The notes under the pieces are model-generated. The model searched no databases. It saw only the letters and a program-made list of their open reading frames with translations, and had not been told where the DNA came from. Shown in pieces: positions 17,127-25,601 of a stretch of DNA of 64,000 nt. The position numbers and the translations under genes were made by a program. Origin of the DNA: JAPHTQ01 sp050302275 (GTDB lineage Bacteria; Pseudomonadota; Gammaproteobacteria; Thiohalomonadales; Thiohalomonadaceae); assembly GCA_050302275.1 (NCBI GenBank), contig JBNLAT010000001.1, forward strand, positions 62,001 to 126,000, given 5' to 3'. Positions within the stretch are counted from its first letter, which is position 1; each line of letters begins with the position of its first letter.

Positions 17127-17447
17127 TTAGCCTTCGTCGTCGAGTCCGTTGCGGTGGGTATCGTTAATCACCGTAAGTACATGGATAAGGGGTTGCTGGC
17201 CGGTCAGCTTGTGTGCCACCTCCATGAATGGCAGATCTTTTTCACTGTCTTCATTTTCATAGCTGCCGTCGGCCATCGCTCCGAGCACTGTAAACAGGCT
17301 CTCAGAAAGAGCATTCAACAGTTGCAGTTGTTCACTTTGATCTTTCGTGTCGTCTTCAAGTTCGAGGATGAGCTCGTCAACCTCATTGATCGCCCGGTCC
17401 ACCAAGTGAACATATTCATCGATTGTTTTTGGTCTGTCGTGAGTCAT
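17127..17447 (-). CDS. small acidic hypothetical protein
   Basis: A 106-residue, strongly acidic protein (IDEYVHLVDRAINEVDELIL and ELEDDTKDQSEQL), probably helical and partly coiled-coil, with no signal peptide. It fits between prmB and hemN with short gaps of 22 and 8 bases, so it is likely in the same operon. I do not recognise a family. Confidence 0.65.
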   Translation of the reverse strand: MTHDRPKTIDEYVHLVDRAINEVDELILELEDDTKDQSEQLQLLNALSESLFTVLGAMADGSYENEDSEKDLPFMEVAHKLTGQQPLIHVLTVINDTHRNGLDDEG

Positions 17448-17469
17448 TATTAGCGCAAAACTCTTAATA

Positions 17470-18417
17470 TCACCTGATAGTAATCGCTTCAGGGCGCACC
17501 AGGCGAATCAATTCGTGGTGTTTGCTAACCTGATCGGCGGTAAGCAGGAAGACCCCTTCCCCGCCACGCTCGAATTCCAGCCAGAGGAACTCTACCTCGG
17601 GCAGCAACTTCTCCAGTGCTTCGCGGCTGTTCCCTACCTCGACCACCAGAATGCCTTTGGGTTCCAGGTAGTACATGGCGTGGTACATGATATCGAACAC
17701 CAGATCGAGCCCGTCCTTGCCCGCCTCCAGTGCCTGTTTCGGCTCGTGGCGATACTCCTGCGGCAGGCTGTTCATATCCTGCTCATCCACGTAGGGCGGA
17801 TTGCTGACGATGATGTCGTAGCGCTTCGGCGGAAGATCCTTGAACAGGTCTGACTGAATCAGACTGACCTGCTCCTCTGCGCCAAAACGCTCGACGTTCA
17901 CCTTCGCCACCTCCAGCGCATCGGTGGAGAGGTCGCTGCCATCGACGTGCGCTTCCGGGAAAGCGGCGGCACAGGTCAGGGCGATACAGCCGCTGCCGGT
18001 GCAGAGGTCGAGGATATTCGCCACCAGATCCGGCTCCTTCACCCAGGGGGTGAAGTGGGCCTCGACCAGCTCGATGATCGGTGAACGCGGGATTAGCACC
18101 CGCTCGTCGACGTAGAACGGCAGACCACCATACCAGGCCTCGTGGGTGAGGTAGGGTGCTGGCAGGCGCTCTTCGATACGACGGTTGAGGAACTTCACCA
18201 CCGTGCGTCGTTCGTTGGTGGTCAGGCGGGTGTCGAGATAGGCCTCACCGACCTTCGGAGGCAGGTTGAGGACAAACAGCACCAGATAGGCCGCCTCGTC
18301 GAGGGCATTGTCGGTACCGTGGCCAAAGTAAATCCCCGCCTGGTTGAAGCGGCTCATGCCCCAGCGGATAAAGTCGCGGATGGTCTGCAGTTCAGCGACT
18401 GCCTGTTCCATGGACAT
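17470..18417 (-). CDS. prmB: ribosomal protein uL3 glutamine methyltransferase
   Basis: A 315-residue SAM methyltransferase that modifies a glutamine of ribosomal protein L3. The catalytic tetrapeptide is in VSNPPYVDEQD and the SAM loop is LDLCTGSGCIAL. The N-terminal domain (ELQTIRDFIRWGMSRFNQAG, then YFGHGTDNALDEA) distinguishes it from PrmC/HemK. It follows mogA by three bases. Confidence 0.95.
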   Translation of the reverse strand: MSMEQAVAELQTIRDFIRWGMSRFNQAGIYFGHGTDNALDEAAYLVLFVLNLPPKVGEAYLDTRLTTNERRTVVKFLNRRIEERLPAPYLTHEAWYGGLPFYVDERVLIPRSPIIELVEAHFTPWVKEPDLVANILDLCTGSGCIALTCAAAFPEAHVDGSDLSTDALEVAKVNVERFGAEEQVSLIQSDLFKDLPPKRYDIIVSNPPYVDEQDMNSLPQEYRHEPKQALEAGKDGLDLVFDIMYHAMYYLEPKGILVVEVGNSREALEKLLPEVEFLWLEFERGGEGVFLLTADQVSKHHELIRLVRPEAITIR

Positions 18418-18420
18418 GCA

Positions 18421-18975
18421 CTACTCCTTGGTTTGTTTGGCGTGGGCCGGGCGAAAAGCCTTGCACACCGCTTCGTTGGTTTCGAGAAACGGCCCTTCGA
18501 TCAGGTCGACACAGTAAGGTACCGCAGGAAATACCGCGTTAAGGCAGTCGGCGATGGCCGAGGGCTTGCCCGGCAGGTTGATGATCAGGCTGCTGCCCCG
18601 CACTCCTGCGGTCTGCCGCGAGAGGATCGCGGTGGGCACGAACTTGAGCGACTCCTGGCGCATCAGCTCGCCGAAACCGGGCAACATCTTTTCACAGACC
18701 GCCTCGGTCGCCTCGGGGGTGATATCGCGGGGCGCCGGACCGGTGCCGCCAGTCGTCACCACCAGGCAACAACCCTCTTTGTCGCACAGCGCCTTGAGCA
18801 CCGCCTCAACGTGGTCCTGCTCATCGGGCACCAGACGGGCAACCGCCTCCCAGGGGGTGGTCAGTGCCTGCTCCAGCCATTCACGCATGGCCGGGCCGCC
18901 TTTGTCCTCGTACTCGCCGCTACTGGCGCGGTCGGAGACGGTCACGATGCCGATACGGACGGGCTGCTCTGTCAT
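18421..18975 (-). CDS. mogA: molybdopterin adenylyltransferase
   Basis: A 184-residue MogA-type protein that adenylylates molybdopterin before metal insertion. Diagnostic segments are IGIVTVSDRASSGEYEDKGG, the nucleotide loop TTGGTGPAPRDITPEA and NLPGKPSAI. It is the first gene of the leftward series mogA-prmB-orf-hemN. No other molybdenum cofactor gene is in the window. Confidence 0.93.
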   Translation of the reverse strand: MTEQPVRIGIVTVSDRASSGEYEDKGGPAMREWLEQALTTPWEAVARLVPDEQDHVEAVLKALCDKEGCCLVVTTGGTGPAPRDITPEATEAVCEKMLPGFGELMRQESLKFVPTAILSRQTAGVRGSSLIINLPGKPSAIADCLNAVFPAVPYCVDLIEGPFLETNEAVCKAFRPAHAKQTKE

Positions 18976-19073
18976 TGCTCTACCATGCTCAATTCAAAGG
19001 GGCGGGCATTATAACGCGGCAGGGCGCGGTATGCAGCGCATAGATAGGGAAGAAACCACCAGAAAAGAGGGGC

Positions 19074-20192
19074 TTAGCGGGCGAATTCCACCAGACGCAC
19101 CGCCTGCCGCTTCGGCCCCCAACTGCCGGGATGCGCTTCGAATACCCCGGCACAGGGGGTACCACACCGATTGCAGCGCCCCTGTTCGGTCAGATTCCAG
19201 TCGCTGAGCACATACCAGTCGCGGCCGATGAGGCGCTGGCCGCACTGGTGGCAATAGGTACTCTCCCCCGCCTTGTCGTGGACATTTCCCGTATAGGGAT
19301 AACGCACACCACAACGCAGGGCGATCTCGCGGGCGCGGGTCAGTGTGGCGGACGGGGTGGGCGGGATATCGCGCATCTTGAAATCGGGATGGAAGGCGGT
19401 GAAGTGCATCGGCACCTCAGGCCCCAGTTCGCGAACCACCCAGGTGCACATCGCCTCGATCTCCTCGTCCGAGTCGTTCCAGCCGGGGATGAGCAGGGTG
19501 GTGGTCTCCAGCCAGACATCGGTCTCGTGCCGAATGTAGCGTAAGGTATCGAGCACCGGCTGCAGGTGGCCGCCGGTAAGCTTGTGATAGAACGCCTCGG
19601 TAAACCCCTTCAGATCCACATTGGCCGCATCCATCCACTGATAGAATTCCCGGCGCGGCGCCTCGCTGACATAGCCCGCGGTCACCGCTACCGATTTGAT
19701 TCCCTTTTCACGACAGGCCTTGGCCACGTCAATGGCATATTCGTGGAAGATCACCGGGTCGTTATAGGTGTAGGCGACACTGCGACACCCCAGTTGCTCG
19801 GCGGCGCGGGCAATGGTCTGCGGATCAGCAGCATCGGCCAGGGTATCGAACTCACGGGATTTTGAGATATCCCAGTTCTGGCAAAACTTGCAGGCCAGAT
19901 TGCACCCGGCAGTGCCAAAAGAGAGCACCGGGGTACCGGGCAGGAAATGGTTGAGAGGTTTCTTCTCGATGGGGTCGATACAGTAACCGCTGGAACGGCC
20001 GTAGGTGGTGAGGACGATCTTGCCGCCCAGGTTGGCGCGCACGAAGCAGAGACCACGCTGCCCCTCTTTCAGCGAGCAGTCGCGGGGACAGAGAGTACAC
20101 TGCACCCGACCGTCATCGAGTACACGCCAGTATTTGGTCTCCACCACGGTGCCTTCAGGCAATTCTCCTTCAATTACCGCTTCATCGCCCAT
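19074..20192 (-). CDS. amrS: AmmeMemoRadiSam system radical SAM enzyme
   Basis: A 372-residue radical SAM protein. The cluster motif is C97-x3-C101-x2-C104 (GCNLACKFCQN). A second group of four cysteines precedes it (C32, C35, C39, C49; TLCPRDC and GLC), as in PflA/AmrS relatives, and the C-terminus has a zinc-ribbon-like set (YCHQCG ... CNRCGTPC). Proteins of this type occur with AMMECR1 and MEMO1 homologues, both encoded divergently next door. The reaction is unknown to me. It shares a 62-bp divergent promoter region with the amrB gene. Confidence 0.92.
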   Translation of the reverse strand: MGDEAVIEGELPEGTVVETKYWRVLDDGRVQCTLCPRDCSLKEGQRGLCFVRANLGGKIVLTTYGRSSGYCIDPIEKKPLNHFLPGTPVLSFGTAGCNLACKFCQNWDISKSREFDTLADAADPQTIARAAEQLGCRSVAYTYNDPVIFHEYAIDVAKACREKGIKSVAVTAGYVSEAPRREFYQWMDAANVDLKGFTEAFYHKLTGGHLQPVLDTLRYIRHETDVWLETTTLLIPGWNDSDEEIEAMCTWVVRELGPEVPMHFTAFHPDFKMRDIPPTPSATLTRAREIALRCGVRYPYTGNVHDKAGESTYCHQCGQRLIGRDWYVLSDWNLTEQGRCNRCGTPCAGVFEAHPGSWGPKRQAVRLVEFAR

Positions 20193-20254
20193 AGCTTCAT
20201 CTCCAGACCGTAGCGACTATTATTCATAAGAAGATAGCACCACGGAGAACCACC

Positions 20255-21043
20255 ATGCCCAGCATTCGCGAACCGGCTGTTGCCGGGATGTTCTATCCTG
20301 ATGACCCGGCGATCCTGCGCAAGATGGTCGACGACTATCTCGACCGTGCTGAAGCCGCGAATAGCTTACCCCCCAAGGCGCTGATTGTGCCTCACGCAGG
20401 CTACATCTATTCCGGGCCGGTGGCGGCCAGCGGCTATGCCCTGCTCCGCCCGCTGCGTGAAAGAATCCGCCGAGTGGTGCTGCTCGGTCCCTCCCATCGG
20501 GTCGCCTTTGCCGGGTTGGCCGCCAGCAGCGCCATCCGCTTTCGCACTCCGCTGGGGGATATCCCCCTCGATACCGACGCCATCGAAGGACTTAGCGATC
20601 TGCCGCAGGTGAAACTGCTGGATCAGGCACACCAGTTGGAACATAGCCTGGAGGTCCACCTCCCCTTCCTGCAGGAGGCGTTGCGCCAGTTCCAGTTGAT
20701 CCCGCTAGTAGTGGGTGATGCTAACGCCGAAGAGGTGGCAGAAGTGCTGGAGCGGCTCTGGGGCGGAGAAGAAACTCTTATCGTCATCAGCTCCGATCTC
20801 AGCCACTACCACGACTACGCCACGGCGCAACGGCTGGACCGTAAAACCGCCGAGGCCATCGAAACTCTCAAACCAGAGGCAATCAGCAGTGATGGCGCCT
20901 GCGGCAGGAATCCGGTCAAAGGGCTACTGTTGTTGGCTCGACGCAAGGGGATGCGTGTGGAAACTCTGGACCTGCGCAACTCGGGAGACACCGCTGGTCC
21001 CAGGGATCAGGTTGTCGGTTATGGCGCCTGGGCTTTGAATTAA
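20255..21043 (+). CDS. amrB: AmmeMemoRadiSam system protein B (MEMO1 family)
   Basis: A 262-residue member of the MEMO1/LigB-like fold. The conserved metal-site residues of the family are recognisable: His in PHAGYIYSG, His in LGPSHRVAF, His in SSDLSHYHDY and Cys in SDGACGRNP. ACGGAGAACC precedes the ATG. Its stop codon is directly followed by the ATG of the AMMECR1 gene, so B and A are coupled. The biochemical role in bacteria is unresolved. Confidence 0.93.
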   Translation: MPSIREPAVAGMFYPDDPAILRKMVDDYLDRAEAANSLPPKALIVPHAGYIYSGPVAASGYALLRPLRERIRRVVLLGPSHRVAFAGLAASSAIRFRTPLGDIPLDTDAIEGLSDLPQVKLLDQAHQLEHSLEVHLPFLQEALRQFQLIPLVVGDANAEEVAEVLERLWGGEETLIVISSDLSHYHDYATAQRLDRKTAEAIETLKPEAISSDGACGRNPVKGLLLLARRKGMRVETLDLRNSGDTAGPRDQVVGYGAWALN

Positions 21044-21613
21044 ATGGAGGAGCGTCAACAACAACTGCTCGCTCTCGCCGAAGCTTCGATTCGCCACGGC
21101 CTCGACTCTGGTCGCCCGCTCCATCCCGAGGCACAAGATTACCCCGCCATCGCCGATGAGCCGGGGGCCTGTTTCGTTACCCTGCATAGCCATGGCGATT
21201 TACGAGGCTGCATCGGCTCACTGGAAGCACACCAGCCGCTGCTTGAGGATGTGGCGCATAACGCCTTCGCTGCGGCCTTTTCCGATCCTCGCTTCCCACC
21301 ACTGCGTGAAAGCGAACTGGAGGGGCTGGAAATCGAGATATCCCTGCTGACGCCAGCGACACCGATGTCGTTCACCTCGGAAGTGGACCTGTTGCAACAG
21401 ATTCGTCAGGGTGTGGACGGACTGGTAATGGAGGAAGGGAGACGTCGCGGCACCTTTCTTCCCTCGGTGTGGGAACAACTGCCGACGAAAGAACTATTTT
21501 TGCGTCACCTGAAACAAAAAGCGGGGCTACCACCGGACTACTGGTCGGACACGCTTAAGGTCAGTCGTTACACTACAGAGAGTTTTGGCCGCACAGTTAT
21601 TACATCCAAATAA
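21044..21613 (+). CDS. amrA: AmmeMemoRadiSam system protein A (AMMECR1 family)
   Basis: A 189-residue AMMECR1-domain protein. The signature is LRGCIGSLEAHQPL, followed by FSDPRFPPL and a C-terminal SVWEQLPTKELFLRHLKQKAG block. It begins at the base after the amrB stop codon. Together with amrB and the divergent radical SAM gene it completes a three-part set found widely in bacteria and archaea; function unknown. Confidence 0.93.
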   Translation: MEERQQQLLALAEASIRHGLDSGRPLHPEAQDYPAIADEPGACFVTLHSHGDLRGCIGSLEAHQPLLEDVAHNAFAAAFSDPRFPPLRESELEGLEIEISLLTPATPMSFTSEVDLLQQIRQGVDGLVMEEGRRRGTFLPSVWEQLPTKELFLRHLKQKAGLPPDYWSDTLKVSRYTTESFGRTVITSK

Positions 21614-21651
21614 TTCAATCAAGGCGATGGTCGCTCTCGGCATCCTGCCTT

Positions 21652-21765
21652 CCGCGACACTAGTACTTCCCTGTACGTCGAGTGCAAGGCAAAAAGCGAC
21701 GATAAAGCGGAGTTTACATGCAGTAAATGAGCATTTTGAGGAGCTTTTTAACGCCGCAATCGCGG
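21652..21765. repeat. interspersed hairpin repeat, copy A
   Basis: This non-coding element follows amrA. It has nested stems: CCGCGA/TCGCGG (21652-21657, 21760-21765), AAAAAGC/GCTTTTT (21691-21697, 21743-21749) and a central TTTAC-ATGCA-GTAAA hairpin (21713-21727). It shares CAAGGC, AAGCGGAGTT, AATGAGCATTT and TTTTTAAC with copy B at 57066-57210, in the same order. Confidence 0.75.
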
Positions 21766-21779
21766 CTTGGGTGGATTAT

Positions 21780-22643
21780 TTAGCGGCGACCGGGAATGCA
21801 GCGGCCGACAGACTCCGGCATACAGGCGATCTCATCGTTGAGAATAGCGTTCCCCAGCTTGGCACCTTCCAGCACCGCCCCTTCGATATTGGCACCGGTC
21901 AGGTCGGCATAGGCGAGATCCGCATTGCGCAGATTAGCCGCCTGCAGATCGGCACGGCGCAGGCTGGCCCCGGTCAGCACCGCCTCACTGAGGTTAGCGC
22001 CACGCAGGTTGGCCTGGGTCAGGTTAGCGTAGGCGAGGTCCGTGCCCTTGAGATTGGCGGCACGCAATACCGCACTACCGAGATCACTGTTGCGCAGGAT
22101 TGCTCCATGCAGATCCGCATTACCGAGACGATTTCCCGGCATACGGCAATTACTCCAATTCACCCCCGGTGCCGCCGGTGCATCGCACTGGGGTAGTGCA
22201 AGCTCCTTGCCACGCGGTAGCAGATAGGCCAGTACACCGACGATTAACGCCAAGGCTACCGCAACTGCATAACCGATCACTCTCTGGGTCGAACTGTTTT
22301 CCTGGCGCGATGCGTGCGTCGCCCCTTCCAGCATCAATTCCGCTTCGGCGCCGCGGGCTTCGTCCAGGGGAACAAAAAGGTTGGGATGTTCGTCCACCCA
22401 GCGCTGGGTGGCTTCAAGCTGCTGCTTCTCCAGCTCACTAACACCGGCTGTGGTCAGGCGTTTGTCCGGCCAAACTTCGGCCACTTCCTTGATGTTGTAC
22501 CAGTGCTCCTTGTCGCGGCTGATTTTGTCGTCCGCCTTGACTCGCTTCAGCAACAGGTAACGAGCGATCTGGACGCTCGGAAACGGTCCTAACGTTTCAT
22601 CGTGATAACGCAGATACCATTTTTCCGCTTGCGTCTCTGACAT
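21780..22643 (-). CDS. membrane-anchored pentapeptide-repeat protein with GYF-like head
   Basis: A 287-residue protein in three parts. Residues 8-60 (WYLRYHDETLGPFPSVQIAR and following) resemble the GYF_2/DUF4339 domain that binds peptides. A single hydrophobic helix lies near residues 122-141 (VIGYAVAVALALIVGVLAYL). The C-terminal third is a run of A(D/N)LxxA pentapeptides (ADLHGAILRNSDLGSAVLRA and onward), forming a right-handed beta helix with two cysteines in the tail (ACMPESVGRC). The start MSETQAEKWYL is preferred over a frame reaching 22706. It is divergent from fliK. The role is unknown; it looks like a cytoplasmic head with a periplasmic beta helix. Confidence 0.8.
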   Translation of the reverse strand: MSETQAEKWYLRYHDETLGPFPSVQIARYLLLKRVKADDKISRDKEHWYNIKEVAEVWPDKRLTTAGVSELEKQQLEATQRWVDEHPNLFVPLDEARGAEAELMLEGATHASRQENSSTQRVIGYAVAVALALIVGVLAYLLPRGKELALPQCDAPAAPGVNWSNCRMPGNRLGNADLHGAILRNSDLGSAVLRAANLKGTDLAYANLTQANLRGANLSEAVLTGASLRRADLQAANLRNADLAYADLTGANIEGAVLEGAKLGNAILNDEIACMPESVGRCIPGRR

Positions 22644-22745
22644 GCTTGATTTTCCGAGGGTTTCGCAGCTTTGTCTGCCTTTTGGCATATACTGCACGAT
22701 AGGCAAAATCTTAAGTGGAATTAGCTGGCAATACCAGTATTAATC

Positions 22746-23948
22746 ATGCAGATATCCGGTCCGGTCACACCTCCGCAAATACAGCTACGCCTTCCTGCGC
22801 AGGCGCTGCAGGGTGTGGTATTGAAAGATGGCGCGACACTGCAGGCCACAGTGAGTCAAAGTGAGCCATCAGGACAGCTGACGCTGGAGATCAGCGGCAA
22901 ACTGCTGCAGGCCGTCTCCAACCTGCGTCTCGCCGCGGGCACCGTGCTACAACTGCGCGTAGAACGGAGTAACGACGGCGTCATCCTGCATCTGGACGAA
23001 CCGCAACGACAACGTCTGATGTACCAGCAGGCACTACGCCACAACCTGCCCAGGCAGGAATCGCTACGGCCACTGTTACAGCAACTCGCGCAGTGGCATG
23101 GCAGCGCCAGACCTGCCACCCAATCCCAAACAACAACGAGCAAGCCCGCCACAGCGGAAATTCCGACACCGACGGCAGCAACACAACCCGCGACGCCAGT
23201 CACCAAACCGATCGCCCAGGCAATCGCCCGCCTGCTCGCGATCCTGCCAACCCTGGAAAACCTGATGAAGGCGGAGGGCCTGCAACAGGCAATCGCCCGC
23301 TCAGGGCTGTTTCTGGAAAATCATCTATTGCAGGACGTGCGTCCTGCGCAGCTGGATGGCGATGTTAAAACCGCCCTGCTACGTCTGGCGCAAACTATCC
23401 GGCAACAATTGGGCGAAGCAAAACCACAACAACAGAATGCAACCACGACAAGGGAAAACGCACAGGAAGGTTTGCAAAACCTGCTACGGCAGATTGAGTC
23501 GGGCATTGCCCGCATCCAGTTACACCAGCTCAATGCCCTCAGCGGCAAGCCGGAGAACGAACAGCGACTGAACGTGACCCTGGAACTACCGTTCTATCAA
23601 CCGGGCAGTAACGAACTGGACACATTGCAAATTCGCATTCGTCGTGATGGCAAAAACCCGCAGGATAAAAAATCCGGGGCATGGTCGGTCACGCTGAAGC
23701 TCTCGACAGAGGCTTATGGCGAGATCCACGCCGTGGTTACGCTGAGTAACGGCAAGATAACCACCACTTTCTGGTGTGCGGAAGAGAAGACCGCAACGCT
23801 GTTCCGAGAACAGTTACACCAACTACAGGCGCGGTTGGAAGAACAGGGCCTGAAAGACGTGCAGTGCAGCAGCCGTCATGGCACACCTGCGGAAGAACGG
23901 TTCGGCTACACCAATCAGGCTAATGGATTGATCGATACACGCGCATGA
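22746..23948 (+). CDS. fliK: flagellar hook-length control protein FliK
   Basis: A 400-residue protein with a Gln/Thr/Pro-rich, low-complexity middle (about residues 110-165) and a C-terminal Flg_hook domain (LNVTLELPFYQPGSNELDTL, then WSVTLKLSTEAYGEIHAVVT). FliK measures hook length and switches FlhB export specificity. The weakly conserved N-terminus and the separation from other hook genes are common for this family. It overlaps the FlhB-like gene by four bases. Confidence 0.85.
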   Translation: MQISGPVTPPQIQLRLPAQALQGVVLKDGATLQATVSQSEPSGQLTLEISGKLLQAVSNLRLAAGTVLQLRVERSNDGVILHLDEPQRQRLMYQQALRHNLPRQESLRPLLQQLAQWHGSARPATQSQTTTSKPATAEIPTPTAATQPATPVTKPIAQAIARLLAILPTLENLMKAEGLQQAIARSGLFLENHLLQDVRPAQLDGDVKTALLRLAQTIRQQLGEAKPQQQNATTTRENAQEGLQNLLRQIESGIARIQLHQLNALSGKPENEQRLNVTLELPFYQPGSNELDTLQIRIRRDGKNPQDKKSGAWSVTLKLSTEAYGEIHAVVTLSNGKITTTFWCAEEKTATLFREQLHQLQARLEEQGLKDVQCSSRHGTPAEERFGYTNQANGLIDTRA

Positions 23949-24238
23949 AAAAGCCTACTCCACCCAAATCCGCCGTCGCCCTGCATTACGACGAAAAGAA
24001 CGCGCCGCGGATCACTGCCAAGGGACGCGGCGAGATCGCTGAAAAGATTATCGCCCTGGCAGAACAACACCATGTGCCACTACACGAAGATCAGGAACTG
24101 GTCGCGCTGCTGGCTCAGCTGGATCTGGGTGACGAAATCCCACGCGAACTATACATTGCCGTGGCCGAAGTCCTGGCCTTCGCCTACATACTCACCGGCA
24201 AGTTCCCCGGCGGCAAAGCAGATAACGGTGGCCTTTGA
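23945..24238 (+). CDS. stand-alone FlhB C-terminal-domain protein
   Basis: A 97-residue cytosolic protein equal to the cytoplasmic domain of FlhB, without the membrane part: SAVALHYDEKNAPRITAKG and VPLHEDQELVALLAQLDLGDEIP match FlhB/YscU. The NPTH autocleavage motif of full-length FlhB is absent, so it cannot be processed the same way. Such proteins (FlhX-type) are common beside fliK and can partly stand in for the FlhB tail. Its ATG overlaps the fliK stop. Confidence 0.88.
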   Translation: MKKPTPPKSAVALHYDEKNAPRITAKGRGEIAEKIIALAEQHHVPLHEDQELVALLAQLDLGDEIPRELYIAVAEVLAFAYILTGKFPGGKADNGGL

Positions 24239-24452
24239 TCGCACACATTTCCCAGCGCAGAGTGCCTTAATCAGCAACCATCCCTGCCCATCAATAACTT
24301 CTGCACCACACGCTTTTTTGTGACGTTGTATACATGTTTTTTAGTTGTTAAATCTATACTAATCCATTAATGTTCCGGCTGGATAAGCCTGACAACCCCG
24401 GTTCCAAATACACTTCTTCGGGGCATACGCTAAGTTGGGCAGGGAAGAGGTA

Positions 24453-24968
24453 ATGAATGGAACGATTAGACCTTTATGGTCACCCTATGTAGCAGGAGTC
24501 GTACTAGGGCTAGTACTGATCCTGACCTTTATTCTGGTCGGTAATGGTGTAGGCGCTTCAGGCACCTTTGCCCGTATTGCTGCCGCAATCGGCATGCAGA
24601 TCGCCCCCGAAACCACCCAGGCAAATCACTACCTCGGCCGCATGGTTGCCAATGGCGCCAATCCCTTCGCCTCCTGGATCGTCCTCGAAGTCGTCGGCAT
24701 CGCCATCGGCGCACTGCTCGCCGCAGCCAGCGCTGGTCGCTTCCGAATCCAGTTAGATGGCGCGCAAAAACTCGGCCGAAACCGTCGTATTGCCTTCGCC
24801 CTGTTGGGCGGTGTGCTGGCCGGATTTGGTTCACGCGTTGCCGCAGGTTGCACCAGCGGTATCGGCCTCTCCGCTACCGCCATGCTCGGCATCAGCGGTT
24901 TTGTCTTCCTCCTGGCATTTTTCCTCACAGGTCTCGGTGTCAGTGCCCTGATGCGGAGGGTCTGGTGA
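24453..24968 (+). CDS. YeeE/YedE-family permease, first half
   Basis: A 171-residue membrane protein with four or five hydrophobic segments. The family motif is AAGCTSGIGLSATAM near residues 130-145, its cysteine matching those of the thiosulfate channel TsuA/YeeE. It equals half of a full-length YeeE. GGGAAGAGG precedes the ATG at 24453. The stop overlaps the start of the second half by one base, so the two halves probably assemble together. Transport of thiosulfate or another sulfur species is inferred from family and neighbours. Confidence 0.87.
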   Translation: MNGTIRPLWSPYVAGVVLGLVLILTFILVGNGVGASGTFARIAAAIGMQIAPETTQANHYLGRMVANGANPFASWIVLEVVGIAIGALLAAASAGRFRIQLDGAQKLGRNRRIAFALLGGVLAGFGSRVAAGCTSGIGLSATAMLGISGFVFLLAFFLTGLGVSALMRRVW

Positions 24969-25573
24969 TGGATTACGGCACAGCGGGTACCGCACTCACT
25001 TCAGGCATCCTGTTCGGTTACGTACTGGAGCAGGCTGGCTTCGCCTCACCCTGCAAACTCACCGCCCAGTTCCGCTTTGCCGACTGGTCGGTATTCAAGG
25101 TCATGTTCACCGCGATACTGGTCGCGGCCTCCGGCATCCTCCTGTTACAACTCGACAATAGTTTCGGTTCGACGGGTTTCTATGTACCGCGCACCGTACT
25201 GGGTGCGGTGATTGTCGGTGGCGTCCTTATTGGCGCCGGATTTGCCCTGGGGGGTTACTGTCCCGGGACTTCCGTCGTCGGCGCCATGTCCGGGCGCATG
25301 GACGGCTTCATTTTCGCAGCGGGGATGATCGGCGGTATCTGGATGTTCTCCGCCGTCTTCGATGCCGCCTGGTTACAGGCGATTCTGAATGCAGGAAAGG
25401 TCGATGCGAAAACCCTGCCTGACCTGCTCGGCATCTCCCCCTGGCTGGTTCTGCTGGCGATGGTCGGCATGGCCTGGGCCGGCTTCCGCTTCGGCAACAA
25501 ACTTGAGCAGCGCAATAACGGTGTCTTTGACGCTGAAGCCATCACTTACGGCGATGGCCAACGTACCGAATAG
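24968..25573 (+). CDS. YeeE/YedE-family permease, second half
   Basis: A 201-residue partner of the preceding protein. It carries two cysteine motifs of the family: EQAGFASPCKLTAQFRF near residues 20-36 and GFALGGYCPGTSVVGAMSG near residues 92-110. It has about five membrane segments and a short polar tail. A TGATG overlap couples it to the first half. The gene for the decapeptide-repeat protein starts 28 bases downstream, and a rhodanese gene lies further on, pointing to uptake or handling of reduced sulfur. Confidence 0.88.
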   Translation: MDYGTAGTALTSGILFGYVLEQAGFASPCKLTAQFRFADWSVFKVMFTAILVAASGILLLQLDNSFGSTGFYVPRTVLGAVIVGGVLIGAGFALGGYCPGTSVVGAMSGRMDGFIFAAGMIGGIWMFSAVFDAAWLQAILNAGKVDAKTLPDLLGISPWLVLLAMVGMAWAGFRFGNKLEQRNNGVFDAEAITYGDGQRTE

Positions 25574-25601
25574 CGCATCCAATCTATCGATGAGGAAAAC
25601 C

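Noticed and set aside
22683..22696. Sigma-54-like TGGCAT...CTGCA upstream of fliK
   Set aside because: The same spacing fault, two bases too short.
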